Shown: positions 27,332 to 36,100 of the stretch, piece by piece
Position numbering within the stretch: the stretch's first letter is position 1
Layout of the letters: each line of letters begins with the position of its first letter
From: Thalassospira profundimaris
GTDB taxonomy: Bacteria; Pseudomonadota; Alphaproteobacteria; Rhodospirillales; Thalassospiraceae
Assembly: GCF_003326755.1 (NCBI RefSeq)
Contig: NZ_JPWH01000002.1
Coordinates: 248,001 to 312,000, forward strand
Direction: 5' to 3'
Length of the DNA: 64,000 nt
Translations under genes and position numbers: made by a program
The notes under the pieces: model-generated
What the model saw: the letters and a program-made list of their open reading frames with translations, nothing else
The model's database searches: none
Told to the model about the DNA's origin: nothing

Positions 27332-28876
27332 ATGGAACAGATCAATGATGACATTTGTTATACGGCCCTTCTGGCGCGTGATAACCGGTTTGACGGGCGG
27401 TTTTATACCGCAGTTAAAACCACCGGCATTTTTTGTCGGCCCATCTGCCCGGCGATTACGCCCAAGCGGCAGAATGTGGAATTTTATCCCACGGCCGAGG
27501 CAGCAATGGCACATGGCTATCGCCCGTGTCTGCGCTGCCGTCCTGAAGCCGCACCGGGCAGTGCTGCCGCGGCCGGCGTCCATGCCACCGTACGCCGTGC
27601 TGTTCGCCTGATCGAGGAGGGCGCCTTAACCGAAGGTTCGCTCGAGGATCTGGCTGACCGGCTGGGTGTCGGGACACGGCATTTGCGACGGATATTCAAG
27701 GATTACACCGGGGTTGCGCCGCAGGAACATGCCAGGGCCCGTCGTTTGCTGCGGGCCCGGCAGCTTATTGTCGATAGCAATCTGACCATGACGGAAATCG
27801 CTGATATTGCCGGTTTTCGCAGCCTGCGCCGGTTCAATGATGCGATGAAAGAGGCTTATGGTCATGCGCCAACGGCATTTCGGCGGGGGATTCGCGGGGA
27901 AAACGTGGCGTTGGCACAGTCCGAACAAACCGAGGACCCCTTTCTTTTGAAAAGGGATGACATGATCCTGCGGCTTAAGCCCCGGCAGCCTTTTGATCGT
28001 GATTTTATTTTGGGTTTTTTTCGCGACAGGGCCATTCCGGGGCTTGAGGCAGTCGGGCCGGATTATTACGCCCGGGGCTTTTTGATTGCCGATGCACCGG
28101 GCCTGATGATTTGCCGTTTCACCAACAAAGGCAGCATTGAAATCTGTCTTCGGGGTGAAGACCGGGGCAGTTTGCTTGAAATTGGTGGTCGGGTGCGACG
28201 TTTGTTTGACCTTGATGCTGATATGGTGGCGATCACGGCGGTTTTTGCCAGTGACCCCTTATTGGCGCCATTGGTGCAAAAACGACCCGGCTTGCGTGTT
28301 CCGGGCTGCTGGGACCGGTTTGAACTGGCGATGCGGGCCGTTTTGGGACAGCAGGTTTCGGTGGCAGCCGCGCGCACACTGGCCGGGCGCATTGTTGCGC
28401 GCTATGGGCAGGCTTTGCCCGATGCGTTGGTGGCGGGTACCGGCATTACCCATTTATGTCCCGAACCAGGCACCCTGCAAGGCCATGATTTGATCTCGAT
28501 TGGGTTGACACGTCGCCGCGCACAAACGCTTTCCGATGTCATCGACTTGTTTGCCGCAAATGATTTGAACGACCAAACCGGCAGCGAGATTTTGGCGCAA
28601 ATGGCAAAGATCAAAGGTATTGGCCCGTGGACGCTCAATTACTTTGCCCTGCGTGGATTGGGCGATCCGGATGCCTTCCCGGCAGCAGACCTTGGGATTT
28701 TAAAGGGCTCGCAAATGGGCGGTGGCTCGGCAACCGCGAAAGAACTCGAAAAACATTCGGTGGCGTGGCGACCCTGGCGGGCATATGCGGCGCAATATCT
28801 GTGGTCGGCCCTGATCCCGGACCGGGACGGGCATGATGTAATTACAAAGGAAAAGGACCATGAGAACGATCATTAA
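27332..28876 (+). CDS. Ada-AlkA fusion: methyl-sensing activator and 3-methyladenine DNA glycosylase
   Basis: 514 aa from ATG 27332. Residues 1-75 are the Ada zinc domain with four cysteines at 35, 39, 66 and 69 (GIFCRPICP, RPCLRCRP); C35 is the expected methyl-phosphotriester acceptor. Residues 85-190 are an AraC-type HTH (LADRLGVGTRHLRRIFKDYTG). The rest is AlkA: an N-terminal TBP-like domain and an HhH-GPD glycosylase with IKGIGPWTLNYFALR and the catalytic Asp in FPAADLG. So one chain senses methylation, activates transcription and excises alkylated bases. It overlaps ogt by 17 bp, forming an alkylation-repair operon. Confidence 0.92.
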   Translation: MEQINDDICYTALLARDNRFDGRFYTAVKTTGIFCRPICPAITPKRQNVEFYPTAEAAMAHGYRPCLRCRPEAAPGSAAAAGVHATVRRAVRLIEEGALTEGSLEDLADRLGVGTRHLRRIFKDYTGVAPQEHARARRLLRARQLIVDSNLTMTEIADIAGFRSLRRFNDAMKEAYGHAPTAFRRGIRGENVALAQSEQTEDPFLLKRDDMILRLKPRQPFDRDFILGFFRDRAIPGLEAVGPDYYARGFLIADAPGLMICRFTNKGSIEICLRGEDRGSLLEIGGRVRRLFDLDADMVAITAVFASDPLLAPLVQKRPGLRVPGCWDRFELAMRAVLGQQVSVAAARTLAGRIVARYGQALPDALVAGTGITHLCPEPGTLQGHDLISIGLTRRRAQTLSDVIDLFAANDLNDQTGSEILAQMAKIKGIGPWTLNYFALRGLGDPDAFPAADLGILKGSQMGGGSATAKELEKHSVAWRPWRAYAAQYLWSALIPDRDGHDVITKEKDHENDH

Positions 28877-29381
28877 TATGATGCGCTATGACAGTCCGAT
28901 TGGCAGGCTTGGTCTGGCTTCGGTTCAGGGGCGGCTGGTGCATCTTGATTTTGAGGATAATGACGACCGTATGGTCCTTATCCAGTCGCGCCGTTTTAAA
29001 AATATCGACTGGCAAGAGGGGGGAGCGGCCCCGGCATCTGTGATTGCCTGGCTGGATTCCTATTTCGCCGGAACAACGCTCCCTTTACCGATGGATGATA
29101 TTGATATGCGTGGCACCGATTTTCAAAGGTCGGTTTGGCAGGCCTTAACCGGCATTCCGTCGGGGACCCATATTTCCTATGCCGGGTTGGCCGAAAAACT
29201 GAATAACCCCAAGGCTGTGCGTGCCGTGGCCCGTGCCAATGCGCTTAACCCTGTGTCGATTATTGTGCCCTGCCATCGGGTGATTGGCTCTGACGGCACC
29301 CTGACGGGCTATGCCGGTGGGCTGGCGCGTAAAAAATGGCTTCTGGAGCATGAAGCCCACATGATGTCTGTGCCTGCCTAA
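28860..29381 (+). CDS. ogt: Methylated-DNA--protein-cysteine methyltransferase
   Basis: 173 aa. The acceptor motif IIVPCHRVIG (C138), the DNA-binding helix segment FQRSVWQALTGIPSGTHISYAGLA and the arginine-finger region (RAVARANALNP) identify an O6-alkylguanine transferase, which repairs O6-methylguanine by suicidal transfer to the cysteine. There is no Ada N-terminal domain because that domain is fused to the preceding AlkA instead. Its start lies inside the 3' end of the Ada-AlkA gene, preceded by AAAGGA, so it is translated from the same message. Confidence 0.95.
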   Translation: MRTIINMMRYDSPIGRLGLASVQGRLVHLDFEDNDDRMVLIQSRRFKNIDWQEGGAAPASVIAWLDSYFAGTTLPLPMDDIDMRGTDFQRSVWQALTGIPSGTHISYAGLAEKLNNPKAVRAVARANALNPVSIIVPCHRVIGSDGTLTGYAGGLARKKWLLEHEAHMMSVPA

Positions 29382-29468
29382 ATCTTTAAACCACAAAATT
29401 CGTCTATTCCGTCACCTGCATTGCTCAATGCCGGAACGTAATTTTTATGCCCGAAATGGGAGGGTGTC

Positions 29469-30101
29469 ATGAAGCTATATGATTATGCCGGTTCACAAAA
29501 TGCCTGGAAGGTGCGCCAGCTTTGCGCCCATTTGAATTTGGAGTATGAAACGGTTTGGGTATCGATTTTTGAGGGTGAAAGTCATACGCCGGATTTTTTG
29601 CGCAAAAATCCCGCCGGTGCTGTGCCTGTTCTGGAGCTTGATGATGGGCGCTGCCTGGCAGAATCACATGCGATATTGCTCTATCTGGCGCAGGGCAGTC
29701 CCTATTTGCCGGATGATGCCTGGCAAAAGGCCAGGGTTTGCCAGTGGCTGTTTTTCGAAACTGATTACGTGCAATCGACCATCGCGACATTGCGCCACTG
29801 GAACCTGACGGGCAAAAATGAACGGAACGCCGCACAGCTATCCCGACGACGCGCCAGCGCACGGCATGTTCTGGAATTGCTGGATCGCCATTTGCAGGGA
29901 CAGAACTTTCTGGCCAATGATCGTTATTCCATCGCCGATATTGCCGTATATGCCTATGTTCATTTGGCGCACGAAGCGGGCCTGGAAATGGCGGATTATA
30001 AAGCGATCCGTGGCTGGATTGAGCGGGTTTTCAACATTGTCGGCACGGCCGTGCCGGTCCGATATTACAGCGAGGATCCTTTTTCTGGGCAGGATCTGTA
30101 A
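29469..30101 (+). CDS. Glutathione S-transferase family protein
   Basis: 210 aa. The N-terminal thioredoxin-like domain (MKLYDYAGSQNAWKVRQLCAHL; NPAGAVPVLELDDGRCLAESHAI) has the cis-Pro VPVL and the glutathione gamma-glutamyl-binding ES motif. The C-terminal all-helical domain includes FLANDRYSIADIAVYAYVH, the conserved N-capping/hydrophobic staple motif. Ser9 is a candidate for thiol activation. It probably conjugates or reduces electrophiles with glutathione; the substrate is unknown. It is 87 bp after ogt and could belong to the same stress operon or stand alone. Confidence 0.9.
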   Translation: MKLYDYAGSQNAWKVRQLCAHLNLEYETVWVSIFEGESHTPDFLRKNPAGAVPVLELDDGRCLAESHAILLYLAQGSPYLPDDAWQKARVCQWLFFETDYVQSTIATLRHWNLTGKNERNAAQLSRRRASARHVLELLDRHLQGQNFLANDRYSIADIAVYAYVHLAHEAGLEMADYKAIRGWIERVFNIVGTAVPVRYYSEDPFSGQDL

Positions 30102-30129
30102 GGGGCACGGTTTATCTTGTCGGAAAACA

Positions 30130-30166
30130 AACATGCCGTGCCTCTGTAATGAGCACGGCATGTTTT
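30130..30166. terminator. Terminator between gst and the alcohol dehydrogenase gene
   Basis: AACATGCCGTGC (30130-30141) pairs with GCACGGCATGTT (30153-30164), then TT; an A-run upstream makes it usable on the minus strand too. Confidence 0.85.
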
Positions 30167-30188
30167 AAGATCGGATATATTCAATCGA

Positions 30189-31211
30189 TCAGATCGACAT
30201 CACGATACGGCCATCAATTTTGCCGCCGCGCATGCGATCAAAGATGGAATTGATGTTTTCCAGCGGTTCGGTGGTGAAATGCGAGTGCACCTTGCCGTCG
30301 CCTGCGAATTCAAGGGCTTCCTGAAGGTCGGCACGGGTGCCAACGATGGAGCCACGAATGGTTTTGCGCGACAGCACGGTATCAAAAATATCCAGTTCAA
30401 ACGTTCCCGGCGGCAGGCCACACAGTGCCATTGTACCATGACGGCCCAACATGCCGACACCCTGTTTGAAGGCGGCGTTGGAAACGGCGGTAATCAGAAC
30501 ACCATTGGCACCGCCCATCTGCTTTTGCACCTCGGCCACCACATCGGTTTCGGCGGCATTCAGCGTCCAGTCAGCCCCCAGATCTTTGGCGAGTTTGAGT
30601 TTTTCGTTGGCAATGTCAACGGCGATAACTTTCATGCCCATTGCCTTGGCATATTGCACGGCCATATGGCCCAGCCCGCCAACACCGGAAATCACAACCG
30701 TTTCGCCCGGTTTGCATTCGGTTTCCTTCAGGCCCTTGTAAACCGTCACACCGGCACACAAAACCGGTGCAGCATTGCCATATTCCAGCGCATCGGGCAG
30801 GTGGCCAACATAGTCGGGATCCGCCAGTACATATTCGGCAAAACCGCCATTCACGGAATAGCCGGTGTTAAGCTGTTCCCCACACAGGGTTTCCCAGCCG
30901 GTAATGCAATGATGGCAATGCCCGCAGGCGGAATGCAGCCACGGCACGCCCACACGGTCGCCTTCCTTGACAGATTTGACACCTTCGCCCACTTCGGCAA
31001 CAACGCCAACACCTTCATGACCAGGAATAAAGGGCGGGTTCGGCTTAACCGGCCAGTCGCCTTCGACGGCATGCAAGTCTGTATGACAAACGCCGGATGC
31101 TTCGATTTTAACCAGAATTTTGCCGGGGGTTACTTTGGGGGTCGTCACTTCTTCAATCGATAGCGGCTTGCCGAATTCGCGCGCAACAGCTGCTTTCATC
31201 GTCGCTGGCAT
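30189..31211 (-). CDS. adhP: Zinc-dependent alcohol dehydrogenase (AdhP type)
   Basis: 340 aa from the ATG at 31211, which has a perfect AGGAGGGA site just upstream; the open frame extends to 31292 without a better site. Catalytic zinc ligands are in SGVCHTDLHAVEGDWP and PGHEGVG; the structural zinc is held by the four cysteines of SACGHCHHCITGWETLC. The NAD-binding fold has SGVGGLGHMAVQYAKAMG. It oxidises primary alcohols or reduces aldehydes in the cytoplasm with NAD(H). It is monocistronic; LysR upstream on the same strand is separated by about 180 bp. Confidence 0.94.
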   Translation of the reverse strand: MPATMKAAVAREFGKPLSIEEVTTPKVTPGKILVKIEASGVCHTDLHAVEGDWPVKPNPPFIPGHEGVGVVAEVGEGVKSVKEGDRVGVPWLHSACGHCHHCITGWETLCGEQLNTGYSVNGGFAEYVLADPDYVGHLPDALEYGNAAPVLCAGVTVYKGLKETECKPGETVVISGVGGLGHMAVQYAKAMGMKVIAVDIANEKLKLAKDLGADWTLNAAETDVVAEVQKQMGGANGVLITAVSNAAFKQGVGMLGRHGTMALCGLPPGTFELDIFDTVLSRKTIRGSIVGTRADLQEALEFAGDGKVHSHFTTEPLENINSIFDRMRGGKIDGRIVMSI

Positions 31212-31390
31212 TTCGTCCCTCCTGATATGTGATATGATTTTGTTCAGGCAATGATGTGGTTCATCACAGGTCAAAATGATAGCGGTTCGCAAATATCAGG
31301 CATTGCGTTATATCAAATAAGACTAAATTAGGTTGTAGCTGTATTGCGCCCTGTAAAGGCCGTTTTGCCTACGATCACTTGGTTTCGGCC

Positions 31391-32398
31391 TTATTCGGTT
31401 TTTAAGGCGGCAAAATCGATATTACGTAAAAGCTGCTGGCGGAATTGGCAAAGCAGGGTATTTTGTCGCTGATAGGCCATGACAAGTTCGATGTCGGGCA
31501 GGGCAGGAAGCATGGTCTGGCCATTAAGCGATATATGATCATCGTTAAGCGCACTTTGCGGCAGGATGCCAATCCCGAGGCCGTTTGAAATTGCGGCACG
31601 GATATTTTGGTAGGAAGCACTGCGATAGGCATTAAAATAACCGAGGCCCTGTTGTTTTAAGGCCCGGATCGCCGCTGCCCGGTAGGCACATCCGTCGGGA
31701 AAGGTGATAAGTGGTATTTCGCCTTTGATTGGCGATGCAAACGCCGCCGCACAGGCCCAGTGCAAAGGCTGACGGTGCAAAAGCGAAGTATCCCTGTTAT
31801 TTTGCCATTCGTTGATACCGCCGGGTCGGGGCGTGCCGGTGTTGTCATCACCAATACGTTTGTAAATGATCATGTCGATATTCTGGTTGCGATACAGGTC
31901 CTGTAGTGCTGACGATAACGCCGATGTGACTTCGACCCGCAAGGCGGGATTGGCTTCCATACAGCGACGAACCGCGCCGGCAATGTTTCCCAAGGGAAAA
32001 TCGTCTGGCACGCCCAACCGGATGCGTCCCCGCAAGGCCGGCTGGCGGAAACTTTCAACGGCGGCCGACAGTCGGGATAGAATTTCTTCGGCCAGAGGCA
32101 ACAGGCGTTTGCCATTTTCGGTCAAATCCTCAACCTGGCCCCGGCGCCGGGCAATCAGGCGACATTCAAGAATATCTTCCAGTTTTTGCAGGCTTTGCGT
32201 AAGGGCCGACTGGCTGCGTCGTAACTGGCTGCTTGCACGCTGAAAATCCAGTTCTCCGGCAACGGCGACAAAGGCCCGAAGCTGTTCAAGCGTGATGCGA
32301 CGGTCATCAAGCTGTGGGCTACGGGGCACGTGTATGTCGGGTGCTGTGTCAAAGATCGGGATATTCGGTGGCTGATTGCCAGGTTGCGGTTTTGCCAT
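31391..32398 (-). CDS. LysR-family transcriptional regulator
   Basis: 335 aa. About 35 residues precede the HTH (ITLEQLRAFVAVAGELDFQRASSQLRRSQSALTQSLQKLE, cited in part), longer than usual, so an internal start is possible. The remaining sequence is a periplasmic-binding-like effector domain (GRIRLGVPDDFPLGNIAG; NGLGIGILPQSALNDD). It is divergent from the EamA transporter gene across 135 bp and probably regulates it, following the common LysR layout. The inducer is unknown. Confidence 0.92.
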   Translation of the reverse strand: MAKPQPGNQPPNIPIFDTAPDIHVPRSPQLDDRRITLEQLRAFVAVAGELDFQRASSQLRRSQSALTQSLQKLEDILECRLIARRRGQVEDLTENGKRLLPLAEEILSRLSAAVESFRQPALRGRIRLGVPDDFPLGNIAGAVRRCMEANPALRVEVTSALSSALQDLYRNQNIDMIIYKRIGDDNTGTPRPGGINEWQNNRDTSLLHRQPLHWACAAAFASPIKGEIPLITFPDGCAYRAAAIRALKQQGLGYFNAYRSASYQNIRAAISNGLGIGILPQSALNDDHISLNGQTMLPALPDIELVMAYQRQNTLLCQFRQQLLRNIDFAALKTE

Positions 32399-32533
32399 CG
32401 TGCGATACCTGTGTGAAATTTGTGCCCCAAATTAGCATATCTTATTTGGTGTTCCTTTTAATTAATTTCTCATCACAGACAAAATCAGGCAGGCTGCATT
32501 CAAATTATTTACTGTCTTCAGGAATGTTTCAGG

Positions 32534-33460
32534 ATGGTGTGTGTCCTCCTATTGTTTGTCGGTTTCAGCTTGATCTGGTCGTCGGCATTTATCGTCGGCA
32601 AGGTTGCAATTGCCCATCTTGACCCTATTGTGTTGCTGGCTGCGCGTTTTTTGCTGGGCAGTATCTGTTTGCTGCCTTTTGTCCTGTGGCAGGGCAGGAA
32701 ATTCTGGCAATGGCCGACTATTCGTTTTGGGGCGATTGCCGGTGTGTTGAACAACACCCTTTATTTGGGTTTGAGCTTTTTGGCGCTGCAAACCGTGCCA
32801 GCACCGCTACTGGTGGTGATTATTAGCTGCGCGCCCCTGCTGACCAGCGCCTTTGCCGTAGCCAGCGGACAGGAACCTTTAAACGCCGCACGCTTTGTTG
32901 GTTTTACCATTTGTATTGCCGGAGTGGTCTGTGTTGCCGCATGGCAACCTGCGGCCGGAGCGGGCCTCGACCATGCCGCTATGTTTTCTTCCGGCGCGCT
33001 GGTGGGGTATGCGATGGCAATTGGCGGTACGGTGGCCTTTGCGTTTGGCACGGTGTTTTTAAAGTCGCGGGCGATGGGGGCATCACCGGTGGATGTCAAT
33101 TTCTGGCAGTCTTTGGTCGGGGGGCTGGTTTTGCTGCCACTGGCCCTGTTTCGGGTGCCGGATGTCGGGCAGTGGGCCGTCATGTTTGACGGGCCGGTTT
33201 TGTTATCAATTCTTTATCTTGCCATCGTCATTACGCTGGGCGCGATGTTCTTATGGCTTTATCTGATTGGTCGATTTGGTGCCAGCAAGGCTGCGGCCGC
33301 CCATTTGATCAATCCGCTTTCGGGTTTGGTTTTATCGGCTGTGATTTTGGGCAGCGATGTGTCACTGGTGCAGGTGATGGGCGCGGTATTGATTGGTTTT
33401 GGGTTGTATATTGCTGTTTTTCATCCGGTACACCAGCGTGACCGGGCTTTGATAAAGTAA
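32534..33460 (+). CDS. EamA/DMT-family transporter
   Basis: 308 aa with ten hydrophobic helices arranged as two EamA repeats (first: FVGFSLIWSSAFIVGKVAI...; second: GALVGYAMAIGGTVAFAFGTVF... to the end). This is the RhaT/YdcZ-superfamily architecture of metabolite exporters. The cargo is not predictable. AGGAATG lies 5' of the ATG at moderate spacing. The gene is divergent from the LysR regulator that likely controls it. Confidence 0.92.
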   Translation: MVCVLLLFVGFSLIWSSAFIVGKVAIAHLDPIVLLAARFLLGSICLLPFVLWQGRKFWQWPTIRFGAIAGVLNNTLYLGLSFLALQTVPAPLLVVIISCAPLLTSAFAVASGQEPLNAARFVGFTICIAGVVCVAAWQPAAGAGLDHAAMFSSGALVGYAMAIGGTVAFAFGTVFLKSRAMGASPVDVNFWQSLVGGLVLLPLALFRVPDVGQWAVMFDGPVLLSILYLAIVITLGAMFLWLYLIGRFGASKAAAAHLINPLSGLVLSAVILGSDVSLVQVMGAVLIGFGLYIAVFHPVHQRDRALIK

Positions 33461-33649
33461 TCTGCGATGTCACGGAACGGGTCTGTCAGGGAATTGGTAA
33501 AATCTGCGTGCCATTCACAATCCTGCGGTGGCTTTTGCTTTTTTATTCCTGAATCAACCGTTTATCTGCCAAATCCATTCACGGACTGTTCGGGGAAAAT
33601 AGGGCATTTACGATCAACAGGTTTTAAGCGTATATCCTGGCGACAGATT

Positions 33650-34471
33650 TTAGTCATCGTCACCCTCGCCGGGCAATTCCAGGACGTAATCCTGATAATA
33701 ATCCGGCGGCATCCCGGCATCATAGCGCGCTTCGTCATTAAAGGGTGGTTTCAGCGGGCCGCGCAGATGTTTGCGCAGTAGCGCATGCCATGTCGTGTAA
33801 TAGGGCAGGCCGCGCTTATCGCACATCATTTCATAATACTTGCGCCCGGCACTGACATGGGCGACTTCTTCGGCCGCAATGATTTTAAGGATCTCTGCAC
33901 TTTCCACATCGCCATTGGCAATCAGGCGTTCTACTGTTGGCGGGGTGGCATCCAGCCCGCGGGCTTCAAACACCATTGGCACCACGGCCAGTCGCGCCAA
34001 CAGGTCATAGGCGGTTTCCATGCTGCTTTGCCACAGGCCGTCATGGGCAGGCAAATCGCCATAGGTGGCCCCCAATTCACTCAGTCGTTTATTCAGCATC
34101 AGGAAATGTTTGGCCTCGTCGGCGGCCACCTGCACCCAGGCATCGTGAAAATCGCGCGGCATGTTTTCGTCGGGAAAGCGCACGGCGATATCCCAGGCAA
34201 GGTCAATGGCATTGAGTTCAATATGGGCCAGCGCATGTAAAAGCCCGATGCGCCCCTTAAGCCCGCCTTTGCTGCGTTTGGGCATTTTGTTGGGCGGCAG
34301 GGTTTCGGGTTTTGCCGGGCGTGCCGGGCGGTCGGGCAGATCGGTTGCACCAACATCAGTAATAATGCCTTCCCGCCATTGCCGGGCCAAATCGATGGTC
34401 AGGTAGGCCTTTTCTGTGGGGTCAACAGTCAACAGGGCCTGTTTGGCGGCATCGGCAAGGGTTTGGGACAT
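33650..34471 (-). CDS. DUF455 ferritin-like protein
   Basis: 273 aa from ATG 34471. The sequence shows the helical ferritin-like pattern with metal-type residues: LLHALAHIELNAIDLAWD, VAADEAKHFLMLNKRL, and IAAEEVAHVSAGRKYYE. This matches DUF455, a family of predicted di-iron proteins; a few relatives are annotated as tRNA or rRNA-processing associated, but no function is established. The N-terminal 60 residues are basic and flexible (RPAKPETLPPNKMPKRSKGG). A terminator separates it from the upstream HPt/receiver-like gene. Confidence 0.85.
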   Translation of the reverse strand: MSQTLADAAKQALLTVDPTEKAYLTIDLARQWREGIITDVGATDLPDRPARPAKPETLPPNKMPKRSKGGLKGRIGLLHALAHIELNAIDLAWDIAVRFPDENMPRDFHDAWVQVAADEAKHFLMLNKRLSELGATYGDLPAHDGLWQSSMETAYDLLARLAVVPMVFEARGLDATPPTVERLIANGDVESAEILKIIAAEEVAHVSAGRKYYEMMCDKRGLPYYTTWHALLRKHLRGPLKPPFNDEARYDAGMPPDYYQDYVLELPGEGDDD

Positions 34472-34498
34472 GGTTTGGATCACGCTGATTGAAAAATG

Positions 34499-34532
34499 AA
34501 AACGGACCGGTTTTTCACGCGGTCCGTTTTTA
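34499..34532 (-). terminator. Terminator of the HPt/receiver-like gene
   Basis: AAAACGGACC (34499-34508) pairs with GGTCCGTTTT (34521-34530). On the minus strand the message of the upstream gene (stop at 34573) runs into it before the DUF455 start. Confidence 0.82.
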
Positions 34533-34572
34533 CGGCTAATTTTATGAGGCGGCAAGACATGCCAGGCCATTT

Positions 34573-35346
34573 TCAGGTGATGTTGAACCGTGCCAGGGCT
34601 TCGGCCAGGTCATCGCCAAAGGCACCGCCCTTGCGGATAATGGCCGTACGAAACGGCAGATCGCGCAATGACGGGTGGTTGGGGGCGTCTGATGTTAAAA
34701 CAGCGGTAGGAATATCGCGTGTTTTGGGCATGGCTTGTAGGGCATTGACCACATCAACCCCGTCAAGATCATCAATGGTTTTGGCAACAATGATGAAATC
34801 CGGCCTTGTGCGAACGGCAAGTTCGATGGCCTCGAACGAGGAATGCGTGACCGAACTGCGATACCCGCAGGCGGCCAGTTCGCGTTCAACAATGGCTGCC
34901 ATTGAACGCTGTGGAATGACCAGCAGGGCTTCGACATTTGCCTTGCTCAGCCAGGCCGGGTCAATGTCAGGCGCGCGTTTGGAAGGCAGCTCGCGGACAA
35001 ATTCGGCGGAATCGGTGGCGGCGCCAGAAAAGTCGCCATCCAGGATACCTTCGATTTTATCGACAAAGGCCTGGATGTCGGCAATGGCATCGGCATTGAG
35101 TTCACGGCAACTGGTGACATAATCGGCCAGGCGGTGGCTGGTGAGGTTGATCAGCGGGGCATTTACCGATTTGCCCTTGTATCGCAGGTTAAAAACCTCG
35201 CGCTGGATTGCGGTCAGCAATGTGTCGCGGTTGGCCTGTGAATGTGCGTTCTGCAAATGCACATCCAGGCTGCTGATGATGTCGCGGGCTTCATCCTTGA
35301 AGTCGGCTAACATTTGATCGTCAAGATCAACGACATTCTTGTTCAT
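34573..35346 (-). CDS. Degenerate HPt-like plus receiver-like protein
   Basis: 257 aa. Residues 8-100 look like a helical histidine-phosphotransfer bundle, but the spot where the phospho-His stands (H-x-L-K-G) reads LRYKG (L54). Residues 138-250 have a CheY-like pattern (VEALLVIPQRSMAAIVERELAACGY; PDFIIVAKTIDDLDGVDVV; TAVLTSD; IIRKG), yet the acidic pair is replaced by PQ and the phospho-Asp by Ala188, while Thr218 and Lys239 remain. Both domains would thus be unable to carry phosphate. It could be a scaffold or a stand-in partner in a phosphorelay. Domain calls are by eye, so moderate confidence. Confidence 0.6.
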   Translation of the reverse strand: MNKNVVDLDDQMLADFKDEARDIISSLDVHLQNAHSQANRDTLLTAIQREVFNLRYKGKSVNAPLINLTSHRLADYVTSCRELNADAIADIQAFVDKIEGILDGDFSGAATDSAEFVRELPSKRAPDIDPAWLSKANVEALLVIPQRSMAAIVERELAACGYRSSVTHSSFEAIELAVRTRPDFIIVAKTIDDLDGVDVVNALQAMPKTRDIPTAVLTSDAPNHPSLRDLPFRTAIIRKGGAFGDDLAEALARFNIT

Positions 35347-35512
35347 TCACTGGCCCCGCCATAGATGCGTTCAAATTTCCTGTCCCCGTCGCCTGCATGG
35401 CGAGCGTCCAGACTCCCAAATTGTGAATATCATATTTATGGACCGCCCTTGCAAGATGGATACATACGGGAGGATAAAGTTTCTGAAATCGGTCAACGCA
35501 TTAGGCACAAAT

Positions 35513-35546
35513 AAAAACCGGCCACGGGCGACGTCCCCGTGACCGG
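35513..35546 (-). terminator. Terminator of bcp
   Basis: On the minus strand an 11-bp stem (35536-35546 with 35518-35528, one G-T pair) is followed by TTTTTATTT, just after the bcp stop. Confidence 0.85.
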
Positions 35547-35572
35547 CAGGCAGAACAGACGCGAGCCAGGAT

Positions 35573-36037
35573 TTAAAGTGCCTGGACGGCGGCCAAAACC
35601 TCGTCCACATGGCCTTTAACCTTCACCTTCGGCCAGATGTGGCGAATGACACCTTCGGCATCGACAATCACGGTTGTGCGCTCAATCCCCATGAATTTTT
35701 TGCCATACATGCTTTTTTCTTTCCAAACGCCATAACGTTCACAAACATCGCTTTCTTCATCGGATGCCAGTGTGAAGTTCAGGTCGTGCTTTTCCTTGAA
35801 CTTGTCGTGACGCGCGGCACTGTCTTTGGAAATGCCGATGATTTTGGCATTTACGGCAGCGAAATTGGGATGTTGGTCGCGGAAATCACAGGATTCCGTG
35901 GTGCAGCCCGGTGTCATGTCCTTGGGGTAAAAGTAAATAACCACCGGCTGACCTTGCAGGTCAGAAAGTTTGACATGCCCGCCGCCATCGGTCGGCAGGT
36001 CAAAATCCGGGGCTTTGTCACCAACGGCAATGCTCAT
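35573..36037 (-). CDS. bcp: Thioredoxin-dependent peroxiredoxin (Bcp/PrxQ)
   Basis: 154 aa from ATG 36037, which has AGAGG nine bases upstream; an ATG at 36046 abuts that site and is less likely. The peroxidatic cysteine is in PKDMTPGCTTESC (C45) and the resolving cysteine five residues on (C50), the PrxQ arrangement. GERT-like MGIERTTVIVD is also typical. It reduces hydrogen and organic peroxides in the cytoplasm using thioredoxin. It lies just downstream of glnE on the same strand with a 63-bp gap and ends in a good terminator. Confidence 0.95.
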   Translation of the reverse strand: MSIAVGDKAPDFDLPTDGGGHVKLSDLQGQPVVIYFYPKDMTPGCTTESCDFRDQHPNFAAVNAKIIGISKDSAARHDKFKEKHDLNFTLASDEESDVCERYGVWKEKSMYGKKFMGIERTTVIVDAEGVIRHIWPKVKVKGHVDEVLAAVQAL

Positions 36038-36100
36038 TGTAAACATCCTCTTTTCAGGGTTTGTGGCTATCGCTTTATAGGGTGGTTTTGTTTGTTTGGT

